Positions 10,681 through 21,936 of a DNA stretch of 64,000 bases are shown in pieces. Each line of letters starts with the position of its first letter. Position 1 is the first letter of the stretch. This DNA is from Hydrangea macrophylla (taxonomy: Eukaryota > Streptophyta > Magnoliopsida > Cornales > Hydrangeaceae): the NCBI GenBank assembly GCA_033977485.1, contig CM066984.1, forward strand, positions 33,709,501-33,773,500, written 5' to 3'. The position numbers were made by a program, and so were the translations under genes. The notes under the pieces were generated by a model. The model saw nothing but the letters and a program-made list of their open reading frames with translations. It was not told where the DNA came from and did not search any database.

Positions 10681-10939
10681 GTTTTTGGCTAAGGTTCCCC
10701 TTTTAGGTCTTTTCTCTTTTTGAAACAAATTATTTTTGAATATCTTTTCCAAAAGTTGTATTTTATATCTGAATTCTCCTAAATACCTGGTATTTTCTCT
10801 TTTCTGTGAAATTTTACCGCGTTTTAGAGAACTTTCTGAAGAGCTTGGAATACTTCGAATCTTCCGGTCCTTGTCATCATCGGATATGGAGGTTACACTC
10901 TCCTAAATTCGACGGTCGGTCAAAATTGGGGTGTCTACA

Positions 10940-11414
10940 CTTATTAATGACTATTTTTCCCTTGGGTTGGTTTTTGTCACAATAAAGCTCTTAAAGGTGG
11001 GTTAAATCATACTTTTTATTCCTAATTAGTGTATTTTGGGTGTGTATCGCCTTGTTACACGTGTCCTAATCCGCTGGGGCAGGTTGGGGTGTGAAAAAAT
11101 ATGTATCAAACATTTTAGTAAAATACTTATAACCAGATTTTTTTTTATAAATAAAGTATAATAGAACCGAAGAATTCCCAAACAGCCACACAAAGTTGAG
11201 AAGAACCGGTCCAACTCAATCACAGAACATGATAAACAGGAAGTATGGGATTGGAAAATATAAAAAAATTAAGGTTTTTTTTTTTGTTTTTGTATATGCT
11301 GTTTTGGATTGTAATTGACCTTAGTACATGTTTAAGTATTATGTATACGTGTATATCAATACATAATACTTGAATATACATGTATATGCTAAGTATTTGG
11401 GATATATGTGTATA

Positions 11415-11483
<69 letters not shown>

Positions 11484-11883
11484 TGAATTTCTGATTAATA
11501 GTTGGGTTGATCACAAAAAAAAAGTGTTCATTTGAACCTAATTGCTGGATGTATTAGAACACTCCATAATAGCTCTTGGAAAAAGGGGATGGTTATATAA
11601 ACAATGTAACACACTAAGGGGAATGCTAGGAGCACTAACAAAATATTAAGTTTAGTGAAATTGTTAGTAAGTTTACTGAAATTGTTAATGCCCCAAATAT
11701 TACTCAATACACCAAATATTTTTCTGACAGTTATAACTAGTAGTAATGAGTTGTAATATTTAGGTTGTTCGGTTTGGTGAAAACATTTAAAAAAAAAATA
11801 AAACCAAACAGTTGGCCTCTCCACCAATACTTTAATCGGTGGACTGAATGGTTTAAATGCATGAAGATGTCTGTCGTAGCATT
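10940..11883. other. Non-LTR spacer with a (GA)n microsatellite
   Basis: This is AT-rich sequence without a supported gene. About 30 GA dinucleotides run at 11419-11479. A short AT-rich inverted repeat lies at about 11338-11370. I recognise nothing else. Confidence 0.6.
11419..11479. repeat. (GA)n microsatellite
   Basis: This is an uninterrupted GA dinucleotide run of about 60 bp. Confidence 0.97.
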
Positions 11884-11891
11884 CATACATG

Positions 11892-12433
11892 TAGGGGTGG
11901 CCATGGGCCGGGCTGGGCTTGCACTCTATGCTAAGGGTAAGTACCTTTGTCCAAGTCCGGCCCGGCCTGTGGCGGGCCTACAATTCGTTGCCCAAGCCCG
12001 GCACAGCACCAACCACAAAAATCCTAAGCCCGGCCCGCGGGCCGGCCTATTGCTATTTTTTATTTTTTATTTTTAAAAACTTAAACTAAAAAAAAATTTA
12101 CCATAAATAATGCTTTGAATGATTAGTAAGACACATTTTTCACAAAAATTCAATAAAAACTCTTGTGATAATACATATACATTGAATATCTTATGTAAAA
12201 TTATTTTAATTTATATATTATATAATAGAAAATACAAAAAATAAATATATTTTACTAATAGTCGGGCCTGACCGGGCCAAAGCGGGCCTCATTTGCTTTG
12301 TCCAAACCCGGCCCTAAAATTGATCGGGCCTAAAATTGTTGCCCAAGCCCGCTTGAACGGGCCAATATCTTTGTCCAAGCCCTAAAAAATTAGGGCCGGG
12401 CTGAGCGGGCCACTGGCCGTTTGGCCACCCCTA
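11892..12433. mobile_element. hAT-type MITE with 8-bp target duplication
   Basis: The 542-bp unit begins TAGGGGTGGCC and ends GGCCACCCCTA, perfect 11-bp terminal inverted repeats. It is flanked on both sides by CATACATG (11884-11891 and 12434-12441). An 8-bp duplication with TAGGGGTGGC-type ends is the hAT signature. The interior has no transposase and is full of GGCCGGG/CCCGGCC words near both ends around an AT-rich centre, so it can fold into a long hairpin. Confidence 0.92.
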
Positions 12434-12441
12434 CATACATG

Positions 12442-13163
12442 TACAAAAACATACTACTCGTATCATATATTGAGTGGTGTAGATAGGGTTTTGAGCCTTT
12501 AAACTTTAAAGTTGTACATCCACCGTCGTTGTTTTTTAACATTTCAAAGGAATCAGATGACCACCTCGTTTTAAGGACATTATTATTATTTTGATATTTA
12601 TTTTATTATTTTGGTGAGAAGGCAAGATCATGACAACAACGTACACATACACGTATGTATATATACACACATACTAGTGTTTCCCGTGCTATGCACAGAA
12701 CTTAAAATATATATATGCTGAGAGTTCAATTTCAGTGCGCACTGGATAAACGCATTGGGTGAATGCACTGGGTTTTTAAGCCTAAAAAAATCACGGGTCA
12801 GAGGGGTGGTAGGACGCGGTGCGGGTTATACTAACAATTATTTAATGGAAATCATTTTGCTCACCCATTTTTTGCTCACCCATGCCTCTACTGACTGACA
12901 TGTGTCCGATTTTCAATTATGGATGCTCTCCTATATTCTCGACAGTTAATTTTTCTTCTTGTTTAATCTTTGTATCACTTCCCTCACTAAACCAGTGAAC
13001 CAAATAAAGTCTAATAATAGTCGATTGTTAATTGTTATTTGTAAAATTCGAACTAATAGAAAAATAATAAGGGTGTGTTTGGAGGCCTTTGGGCTTAAAA
13101 AAACTAAAACTAATGATTAAGAGCTTAGGAGTTGGGGCTCTCAAATTTTCCAATATTAGACTG
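12442..13163. other. Unannotated spacer
   Basis: About 0.7 kb of AT-rich sequence. No coding frame, repeat array or transposon end could be supported. GGGTGTGTTTGG at about 13072 resembles some MITE ends, but no partner end was found. Confidence 0.5.
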
Positions 13164-13825
13164 TGTAATACCCTGTATTTTAGAGTGTTTATTAATGAAT
13201 AAGACTTTTATACTAAGTCATGTATGTATCCTTGTATGACCCTTACTTTCCTATTGTTAAATTTGGTGTCCCAATCGATTGACATGTTATCCCAATCGGT
13301 TGTCACTTTTTGGATATCAATCGATTAACATCTTTACCAATCGATTGCCATGCTGATGACCTGCATTCATTACGTGGCACTAACCCAATCGATTGCCCTT
13401 CATTTCAATCGATTTACTAGCTTGAAATATCTGTAGCCAATCAATTGTCACTGTGCCCAATCGATTGCCACCTGCAGAGATTGGTTTTTCAACTTTGCAT
13501 GAGATCTAAACATGTGGCACTCTCACCCTCTATATATATGCATTCATTTCATTCATTTGGACTCTTTTCAACAGTTCTTGAGAGAGAGAGAGTGGTTCAA
13601 ATAATATATACACACATTCATACATGTATCTATACATGTATACACATATACACACACTCTCAACTGGGCAGAGAAGAGAAGAAAGAAGAGAAGGAAGGAA
13701 GGAGAGAAGAAGACAAAAAGTAAGAGAGAAGGCAGAGGAGGAGAGAGAGAGACACCTTGAGATTTCAAGCTCCACAAGCCAAACACACCCCCAAACACAC
13801 GTCAAGTGAGTTTTAACTCACTTGG
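13164..13825 (+). repeat. Truncated chromovirus-type LTR
   Basis: It starts TGTAATACCCTGTATTTT, matching the LTR start of chromovirus D (TGTAATACCC on its own strand). It has an ATCGATTG motif cluster (13272-13470) and then a TATA-like CTCTATATATATG at about 13530. A GA-rich leader follows, and the LTR is cut at 13825 by insertion of Tat C. The 3' remainder should lie on the far side of Tat C, outside the window. Confidence 0.7.
13272..13470 (+). repeat. Cluster of CAATCGATTG motifs
   Basis: Roughly eight copies of an ATCGATTG-centred word (CCAATCGATTGCCA and variants) lie within 200 bp, about 60 bp upstream of the TATA-like sequence. This is the same arrangement as the TCGATCGA arrays in the copia and D LTRs. 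Confidence 0.75.
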
Positions 13826-16822
13826 TGTGGATACCGATATTTGGGCCCCCTTTAGTTTAAAACATTTTTCAACTTTCAAATTCAAAGAGCCGCCACTTAA
13901 TTTTTAAAATGAAAAATTAAGAAACCATTTTAAAGCAAACCGATCTTTTTCGGAAACCAGAGATTTCTAGGTCCGGGGATTATGGAATGAGAGTGGAAGG
14001 AGTTCGGTAGACTAAAACACCCCCTCTCATCCTATCTTGCGATAGACCTTTACTCAACATCCTTTTAATCAAATTATTAATTTAAATGTGCCCTCAACTA
14101 ATACATAGATATAGATATACATTACAAAACCATGTCCAAAGGGTGTAAAATTGCTAATGATAAAAAATATCATTCAAAATCATATAGTTCAATTAGCAAG
14201 CGATATAATATGTGATAGGGAATGAGGGAACTTACCCGGGATCTAGTCGCGAATATTAAACGTGCAATGCATGCAAGTAAATAAAAACCTAAGGGAGTCT
14301 TTAATCTATACATACACATAAGGCAAGACCTAATTCTAAGGTGTCGCGCATGAAGTCGAAAAAATCAAATAAAATTGAGAAATTAAATAGACTAAAGAGT
14401 AGTTTGAGAAATCCTACCTCAATAGCGCTACAAAACAGAGGGTTAGTCCACATACCTTAATCAAGATATAGTGTGAAATTCTAAAAAACATCCTTAAACT
14501 TCCAGCTTAAATCTATCAAGTATGAAAAATCGACATAATTATGAATTCCTTATAATTAGTTGGAAATGCATCACTTCTATGGATATACAAGTCTCAACTA
14601 GGAACCAATGTAATGTACATATCAAGATGACATAATCCCAACATGGTCATAAAGAACTCACAATTATGTTTAATTAAATTTAATCCTAATACAAAATGAA
14701 TCCTAATTACAAGTAGCAATGTAAATGGATGAGCGTATATGAATACATGAATGTGAACAAGATAAGTTATGAATTATTCATTGATTTGGATCATTTAACC
14801 TCTAGATTTAAGTTTAACTAATCATTATTGAAACATGGTTTAAGCCTTAGATCATGGAAATGTCATTTGACCCATTATTTACAAGGTTTGTTAACTTTGT
14901 CACAAAATTCTGAAAATTTACAAAGAGTAGATCAAAAATTCAAAAATTGAAAAAGTATGATTCCCATGGTTTGATGTCCATGAATTTTAGATGCAAGATA
15001 CCTCTGTGAGTCTAGTTTCCAACCCAAAAAAAAAAAATTAAAGATCAACGGTTCAATCTCTGGGAATTAGACAAACACTAGACATCAATTGGGAATTCAA
15101 AACTCTTTGTCCATAGTTCTTGTACGATTTTCTAAAAATAGTAAACAAATCTGAAAGACTCCGATCTTTTTAGGAGATCTTATTAACACATTAAGTTTCA
15201 TAGAAAAAATTATTTGAAGCCAAGAATGCTTGATTAAGGTTCTGATTTACTCATTTCAAGAAGGTGTTACTGTTCTAAAACTTTGGACAGATTATAGTTG
15301 ATTCACAAAACTCATGACCGAACCACTTTAAACATGAAATCTCATTAAAACAAAAATCACAGTAGTAAAAATTTGTGTTATTGACACTCTCCAATTAGTT
15401 TCATTCGATTGCAACAGTTCATTATTCAACTAAGATTCTTTTATCAAAGGTGGTTTATGAACTCACTACACCATTTGTCAAATACATATTTTATTTATTA
15501 ACTTTAACTATCAAGCCATTAAGTTTGGCTTAACCTACATTACTTCTCCTACCATTTGATGGTCATTGGAGACTAAAGACACTTGTACTTATAGATTTCA
15601 ATGAGGTATGAAGAAACTTCATGAAATTTCAAGATAATGAACCCAAACCATAGAGGTAGGTTTAGGTTCATTGACCAATCATACTAATATCAAACTTTAT
15701 CCTCTTGTAAATCATGAGCTTACAAGGAGATAAAGGGGTTCCAAGTCTAAGGATTCAAGTAAGACATTGAAAGTCTTATGAGTCCTAAGAGGTGATCATA
15801 ATCAAAGAGAAGGAAAACAAAATTTAACTATCATCTAAGTTATTTCCATGATTTATTTAGCCTTAATCCTTAGGTTACTTTGATCCAAATCAATAGAATG
15901 AAAGTTCAATCACAATATTAGTGATGTGTGATGAAAAGAGGTGGAGAAAGAGTTCTTGAAAGTGTGTAAAGATCCTAAAGGATTTTATATATTGTGATTG
16001 AACTTGAATGAGATGCTAATCTACTAGGGGTTACCTCCAACTATCATCAACTCTCAAGTATTTGGAGATCTTTCAAAGGTGATTCAAACAACTCATTTCT
16101 TAAACTCCTCTAAAGCCTTCTCCTAATTGTGTTTGAGAATTTTGAAGAGGTTTTAAACAAAGAAGATTAAGATAAGATTCAAAATTTAGGAAAGAGATTC
16201 AAAAATCAAGGTAGAGATTCTAGGATAAAGATACTTTGTAATGGGATATTCATCCCCTTTTATAGGCAAATTTTGAAGGGTTATTTAGTAATTTTGCAAT
16301 CAAAACCCTATATTCAGATGTCATTTTGGAGGTACAAAATGTACTGTTCCAAAGCTGGCAGCCACAAAAATGCGACACTTAATGGAGATGGAAGCGGCAC
16401 TCAACAAGTGCCGGAATGGCACTTACTGATTGCCGGCGCGACATTCACTGAATGTCGATGCTGCACTCAGTGAATGCCGTGGACAACTCCACGGACTGCC
16501 ATCTTTTCTGGAATTCTAATTTTTGCGGCATTTGATTTATTTTTGCGACTATCAGTGAATGACATTGCGGTATTTGTTGACTGCAGTACGATAATCAGAG
16601 AGTGTCGAAGCGGCTGCCCGTGACTGCCGTAATCTGTGCCATATGCCGTTTTATTCTATTATCCTTTTTTTCTTCTTTCTTTATTTATGTTTGAATTACA
16701 GAGCCTTTCCGAAGAGTTTGAATCACCTTTGGAAGTCCTAGATTAGTCGGACATCATCATCATCAGATTTGGAGGTAACGCTCCCCTTAATTCGACGTTT
16801 GTTCAAAATTGGGGTGTCTACA
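13826..16822 (-). repeat. Tat C 3' LTR
   Basis: The LTR is 2997 bp, TGTAGACACC...GTATCCACA on the element strand. It is homologous to the A and B LTRs but more diverged. It contains a degenerate CGGCA palindrome array (16385-16640) and a TATA box TATAAAAGG at 16264-16256. Confidence 0.9.
16385..16640 (-). repeat. CGGCA palindrome array in Tat C U3 (degenerate)
   Basis: This has the same inverted word family as the A and B LTRs (TGCCG/CGGCA with TCACTGA-type centres), but many words carry C-to-T or G-to-A changes. That fits deamination of methylated cytosines in an old copy. Confidence 0.75.
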
Positions 16823-16836
16823 GTTTGCCACTCTTT
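16823..16836 (-). promoter_or_regulatory. Tat C polypurine tract
   Basis: On the element strand this reads AAAGAGTGGCAAAC immediately before the LTR. In B the same site is AAAGAGGGGCAAAC (48192-48205), so C has one interrupting T. Confidence 0.75.
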
Positions 16837-17384
16837 GACAGAGCTTGTGGAGCAACACGTTTCACAGGTGAATGTCGAAGCCTGTGTGAAGACAAGCCTT
16901 TAAGAAAACTGTCAGATTTAGGTAAAACAAAATGCGTTGCAAAAGAAAACAGGCACGCAACAATGGTTCAAGTTGGTCGTGTGAGCTGCCTACGTATCTA
17001 CTCAGGAATCAGACCAAGACATAGTCCGAGCAGGGGTCAAACACACACAAGCACAAGTAGTCATACGGATGAATGCACCTATCCTGTCGTGATGCACGTG
17101 CTCATGCAAATGAGGGTGGTCAATGCAACTTTATGCTCTATATAAATGATGAGATTCGAGATCGTGCAATCCTGATGCATCTAGGTGCAATCCTGATGCC
17201 CTATGCTACTTAATGCTCACTGTTACTCCAACTTGAAGATGATTTATTCATTAGAATTCAGAGTTTCAGTAATCATCAGATTAATTTTCTTCAAGATACA
17301 CTGCCGTCTTGGCTGAAGGGACGAACGCAATTAACTGGGCAGCGCTTCGCGACATAGGCCCCAGTGTAAATGCGGGTTTGATCA
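16837..17384 (-). other. Conserved 3' untranslated sequence of Tat C
   Basis: It is the reverse complement homologue of about 47850-48190 in Tat B, next to the polypurine tract. It includes the words GCCTACGTATC and GGAATCAGACC (16987-17016), which recur elsewhere in both elements. No coding frame is supported. Confidence 0.65.
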
Positions 17385-17725
17385 TCCGCAGCCCTTCGGC
17401 CTTGTCGAATTCGTTTGCTCTGAAAAATCAGCAGCCCTTCGGCCATGTCAGATATGTTTACTCATGAAATATCCGCACCCCTTCAGCCCCGTTGGATACG
17501 TTTGCTCTAAAAAATTCGTAGCCCTTCGGCCCCGTTGGATACATTTGCTCATGAAAAATCCACAGCCCTTTGGCCCCGTCGGATATGTTTGCTCTTGAAA
17601 AATCCGCAGCCCTTCGGCCCCGTCGGATACGTTTGCTCATACAAAATCCACAGCCCTTCGGCCCCGTCGGATACGTTTGCTCTGAAAACTCCGCAGCCCT
17701 TCGGCCTCGTTAGATACGTTTTTTA
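17385..17725 (-). repeat. 44-45-bp tandem repeat in Tat C 3' region
   Basis: About eight imperfect units contain CAGCCCTTCGGCCCCGTCGG followed by ATACGTTTGCTC and an A-rich end. Because the unit is near 45 bp, reading frames stay open across it; these are not genes. Tandem arrays in the 3' region are known in Ogre-type elements. Confidence 0.9.
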
Positions 17726-18084
17726 ATAGTCAAAATTAGGAGCTGAATCAGACTCAAATTCTTTTCAATTTTTCAAAAATTAGACTCAAAGAATTCAGAA
17801 TTCCCAAAAATAGGGGTCTAATTGTCCCAAAACAATTTAAATTCTAGAATTGGGAGTCATCTAGACTCAAAGGATCCAAAATTCCCAAAAACAGGAGTCA
17901 ATTTGACCCAAAACGAATCAAATTCCAAAATTGGGAGTCGGTTGGACTTGGAAATTATTTTCGGGGGGTAGAAAGCAAAAACAAGTAAACTCCGGGGGTC
18001 TAGATTCAAATTTCAGGACCCAATTTGAATTTTAAGGGGAATCCAAAAAGCTTTTTAACCGCCTCATTCGCGGCACACGCTTAA
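17726..18084 (-). repeat. Degenerate GAGTC/GACTC-containing repeats
   Basis: Two to three imperfect units of roughly 60-110 bp contain GGGAGTC, GACTCAAA and TTCCCAAAAA words. They resemble the GAGTCTGATTGACTC array of Tat B (46080-46385), so this is probably the same array in a decayed form. Confidence 0.55.
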
Positions 18085-18200
18085 AATTACGGCAGTCCGT
18101 AACTGCTGTGCGGCATTCACTAAATGCCGCTACAGCAATTCATCAACTGCTGCGCACAAATATCGAGTGCCACGTTAAGTGGGAAGACTACTTATACGCC
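18085..18200 (+). promoter_or_regulatory. LTR-like palindrome array and putative promoter of the antisense PMD gene
   Basis: CGGCAGTCCGTAACTGC, CGGCATTCACTAAATGCCG and related words (18085-18170) match the U3 array of the Tat LTRs. A weak TATA-like CTTATACG follows at about 18190, then a pyrimidine-rich leader and the ATG at 18407. The match to the LTR array is seen; promoter activity is inferred. Confidence 0.6.
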
Positions 18201-18406
18201 CATTTTCATTTCATTTCATTCACTTTCTCAAACCCTCTCCAATCCGAAACTCCCTCCGGTGATTTTTTTCCCTTTTCTTCTAGCGATCTCAGTGGATTGT
18301 CAAGTTAGTTCTGCTTGATCTCAGCTTTGATTTTCTCTTTGATTTTCTTGTTCTCATGTAAAGGTTTGACATTAATTTTTTTGTTTTCCTCAATAGGTTG
18401 AGTACT

Positions 18407-21240
18407 ATGGCTAGTGGTTTGGGCAGTAGGAAGAAAGCAAGAAACAGGGCTACTCCCCATCCTGATCCTTCTTTCCTGCTCTGGGATCCGGATAAGCACT
18501 TGTCCGCCCGAGCATTCCGACGAGAGGTATACATGTCTTTCATATCTTATCTTTCAATTTTTTGCTCAAAATTATAATGAACACAACGTACAATATCATG
18601 CTTCCCTTTTTGATTTACTTAAATGTATATTTTTTAAATACAAGTGCAATGCTTTCCCAAACTCGGGGTACTTTACTCATCCCCCACACTTATTCATTCT
18701 TATTTACTTATTTTTTTTCCTTCGTTCTTTTCTGTTCTTTTCCTTGATTCCCATGAATGAGATGATGCTTTTTTATAACTGCGATGAGCTGCAAAACTTT
18801 ACGTGCCCATTACGAATACAAATGTCGTTCTTGTAAGACTTCTTGAGCATTTCAATTGCCCCATGTTTATTTATTCATGTTAAATCCTATCACTCTTGAT
18901 TCTATTTATTTATTATTATTTTTTTCAAATTCTTCTCGTAATCCTCATGAACATATGACGACGAATTTTACAAGAGTACAAATGCCATACTTGCATAGTT
19001 GTTCCAACTGCTCTTTTATTCTTTCACGTTCAATTTCAATGTTCTTGACCTTATTATATACATTTTTTTCAAATTTTTTCATGAAGCTCATGAATGCAAT
19101 GCATGCCATCAAAACTTTATATATTTTCTCATGAATGCGAATGTTATGTTTGTAGAATTCTCCGAGCGCTTCAATCGCTCTCTTCACTCATTCATTATTC
19201 ATTCACTCTTTGTCATTACTTATTCCTCTTTCGTTCTGTTTCTTTCTTTCTCTCTCTTTTTTTTTACTAACATTAAATCTTATAACCTTTGTAGCTCTAG
19301 CCTAATGTGCTAAAGGGGCACAACAGCTTGGCACATGGCTTTGCATGGTATAGGACGCTGAATGAGACAGTGCAGGGGGCTTATTGATGCAGTGAGTTTT
19401 GGAGACTTAGTCAAGCTTTTGACGAAGAACTCCAATGATCTTCATCAGATACACGCTCTCTCAGAACGATGGTGGGTCGCCACCAACTCATTCCACTTTG
19501 AGTTTGGGGAGATGACCATGACCCCACTCAATTTTTTGATGATCACTGGGATCCCCTTCAGGGGGGAGTGCTTGCGGTATCTTGACGTGGAGACAGAGTG
19601 GGATCAGGTGCTGTCACTGCTGGGAGTGGTCCTCGAGGAGCCTCTGGTCATGGCCAAGTGGTTCATGGATACGTTCAAGGGCTAGCAGGGCTTTATGGAT
19701 AAACAGATGGCTCGGGGTTTTATCATGTACATGCTTGGATGCTCTTTGCTGAGCAATAGGGGCGACCGGATCTTTGTGGCATTGGTGGCATCCCTGGAGC
19801 ACATGGACCGGATATACAAGTATGATTAGGCTGGTGCAGGACTAGTCATCCTGTACAAGCATATGGGAGACATTTCACGGGACCGGCCAGCCTCTACAGG
19901 TGGATTCTGGAGGGCGTGGGAGGTATAACCTCTTATTTTTCATTCATTTCTTTTTTTTAGCCTTTCAGATAATTTCTAAGAATATGAACCTCACACCTCT
20001 TCTTTATTGCAGATTTGGTCCCACGAGTACCTCCATATGATGTCACCCAGGACACAGTAGGCAAATGTCCTCATCATACCCCAGGGGTTGAAGTGATAGA
20101 AGGAGCGAGTCGGGCAGAAGACTGGGGCTCACGACTTTATCTCATTCAGGAATTTCTTGATGAATCTGAGAGAACCGTACGTCCGGTGACATCCTTGGGT
20201 AGACGTTCTTCCTATCGCTCCTCAGGGGATACGGTAGTCGGGTGGGTATGACCCAATGAGATTGTGTTGGATGGCCCCGATGCACAGGAGTGGTACTTAG
20301 GAGAGAGAGTGACCAGGGAGTCGCTGATGGCTCTTGGGTATTTCAAGCCACGTCCTCCACCTGCTTCTATGAAAGCTATAGAGACGCTTCAGGGTAGTCC
20401 GCTCACGGTTGCCCTGAATGGGTTCTCGATTCAGGAGTTTTTGGAGCCTCCAAACGGGTACGAGGCCTTCTGTGCTGCTAAGCTGATGAAGAACTTACCC
20501 CTGATGAAAGTGACTCGGGTGAGTTTTCTCGTCTTTTCATTCATTCTTTTTAGTTGTTTCAAATTATTCTTAATTTTTTTTTCTTTTTCTTTACAGCCCG
20601 TTCCCACCGCATCTCGGACTCCAGCTTTGCCGCCATGGGATTGGAGCGTTAGGACTGTCTTCCAGGGTGAGCAGGGCACAACAGTGATCCCCCGATATCA
20701 CATGGGTGCTCCCACCATTCCACTGCAGTATGACCACGTCTCGTGGGACTATGCAGATGAGGGCTTGCTCTATGCTCACAACGTGAGAGAGTGGATCCAC
20801 GACCGAGAGTGGAGGGTAAACTCTTGAAAACTGATTGTTATTTTATATTCTTTCCCGTTTTTCTAATCTTTTCCTGATTTTCATGATTTAGGCTGACGGG
20901 GCGTGGGTGAATGGGAAAGCTCAGGCGAGAGCTAGGTAAACTCTTACTACCCTTTATTTACACCTTTTTTTTTTTTTCATTTCAATCAGACTCGATTATT
21001 CGCTCTCTCTTTTATTCAGGATGACAAGGTTAAAACGCTGACCCTGCGGGTAAGGGAGCTTGAGCAGCAGCTCCAGCAATTCGGGGTAGGTCCCAGCGGA
21101 GCTTATGGAGGTGCCAGGCAAGGTGGAGATGGAGGTAGCAGCAGAGGCAGAGGGAGAGGTCGAGGCGGGCGGGAGCAGCACGGAGTCGGAGGAGGAGCCC
21201 CTCAGACGTGTCACTCGCCAGACTTGAGGCCGAGGCCGGA
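18407..21240 (+). pseudogene. Antisense plant mobile domain (PMD, aminotransferase-like) gene, decayed
   Basis: It runs opposite to Tat C between its pol and 3' LTR. Probable exons with GT/AG borders are 18407-18526, 19295-19922, 20013-20518, 20597-20815, 20892-20935 and 21020 to about 21240. Exon 1 reads MASGLGSRKKARNRATPHPD. Exon 2 holds the PMD core (LSERWWVATNSFHFEFGEMT, MTPLNFLMITGIPFRGE), then LLSNRG and a GGFW-type end. Later exons give WDYADEGLLYAHNVREWIHD, a short coiled coil (VRELEQQLQQ) and an RG-rich tail. Damage includes an extra G in the GGGGG run at about 19376-19380, a stop at 19683 and others, and a frame change near 21020. PMD proteins (MAIN/MAIL family) act in plant gene and transposon silencing, and related domains occur in transposons. 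I am fairly sure of the family and unsure of exact exon limits. Confidence 0.75.
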
Positions 21241-21689
21241 GTTGATCTATTTATTTCCTTTTTTATCCTTCTTCTATCTTTTGAGTGTTTTGGAGAGGAT
21301 ACACACATTTGGATGACTGTATATATGCATACTTATTTTGATGACGGCTCCTGGGTAGCCAAGATAAAATAGGCATCTACATACTTCACTGTGACCGCTT
21401 TTATCTTTTCTCCTTGCTTTTATGGCTTATAACTTACGACATCTCGTATGTGTGACCATAGCTTGGTCCTTTTTATTTTAATTTCCTGTGACTTGGTGAA
21501 TGCTGGTAATTACGATTTTCACTTTCATTACTTATTCTTATGTGAATGAATGAATGAATACGACCATGGCTTGGTCTTGTTGTACGTGATGCAATCTGAT
21601 GCACACGCTTTATTGTTTTATTCAGTTTTTTGTTTGTAGGTAGGATGAAAACATTATAAATAGGTCCTGGCCAAAATAAACTCTGTGCA

Positions 21690-21850
21690 GCACTCAGTTA
21701 AGCCTGCGCGGTACTCAGTGAGTGCCGCAGCGGCAGTCTGTGACTGTCGTGTAGCAGTTGCTGACTGCCGCGCGGCATTCCAGTGAGTGCCATCTCAGTA
21801 TATCGAGTGCCGCCCTATGTTCTGGGCAGATCTACTTCTATTTATATCCT
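21690..21850 (+). promoter_or_regulatory. LTR-like palindrome array and putative promoter of the second antisense gene
   Basis: CTCAGTGAGTGCCG, GCGGCAGTCTGTGACTG and GACTGCCGCGCGGCATTC-type words (21690-21815) belong to the same family as the Tat U3 arrays. TATTTATATCC at about 21838 is a plausible TATA box, about 90 bp before the ATG at 21937. Confidence 0.6.
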
Positions 21851-21936
21851 CTTTTCCTCAAAACTCTGCAAAACACTCTTTTCTTTTCTCCACTTTCCTC
21901 TCAAATAGTCCCCATTAGCTCTCAAATCCTCTTCCC

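Larger units (their letters stand above)
3765..10939 (-). mobile_element. Tat/Ogre-type Ty3-gypsy element A (5' half)
   Basis: In element order (minus strand) this holds the 5' LTR 10939-7989, primer binding site 7985-7936, leader, and gag-protease 6776-3774. The rest is cut off by the copia insertion, and any pol lies left of the window. The sequence just right of the LTR is CTTAT (10940-10944); its partner target duplication is not visible. The intact 1000-codon frame contrasts with the decayed copy C, so A is the younger autonomous-type copy. Confidence 0.9.
7989..10939 (-). repeat. Tat A 5' LTR
   Basis: The LTR is 2951 bp, reading TGTAGACACC...TATCCACA on the element strand. It aligns by eye along its length with the LTRs of Tat B and Tat C. 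It holds the CGGCA palindrome array (10355-10680), a TATA box (10255-10248), a long leader, and near the 3' end a GAGTCGCCA word and a GCGAAACCA-AGATT word that echo the tRNA primer. Confidence 0.93.

Noticed and set aside
13072..13160. A MITE end starting GGGTGTGTTTGG
   Set aside because: The only complementary word nearby (about 13783) lies inside the truncated LTR and no target duplication was found.
13445..13809. Short frames on both strands near the truncated LTR leader
   Set aside because: They come from low-complexity GA and AC tracts of the LTR leader, overlap each other in opposite frames, and have no recognisable domain.
17458..17640. A repetitive protein with 15-residue units
   Set aside because: The frame is open only because the tandem unit is about 45 bp. 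It is open on both strands and has no start context or relatives.
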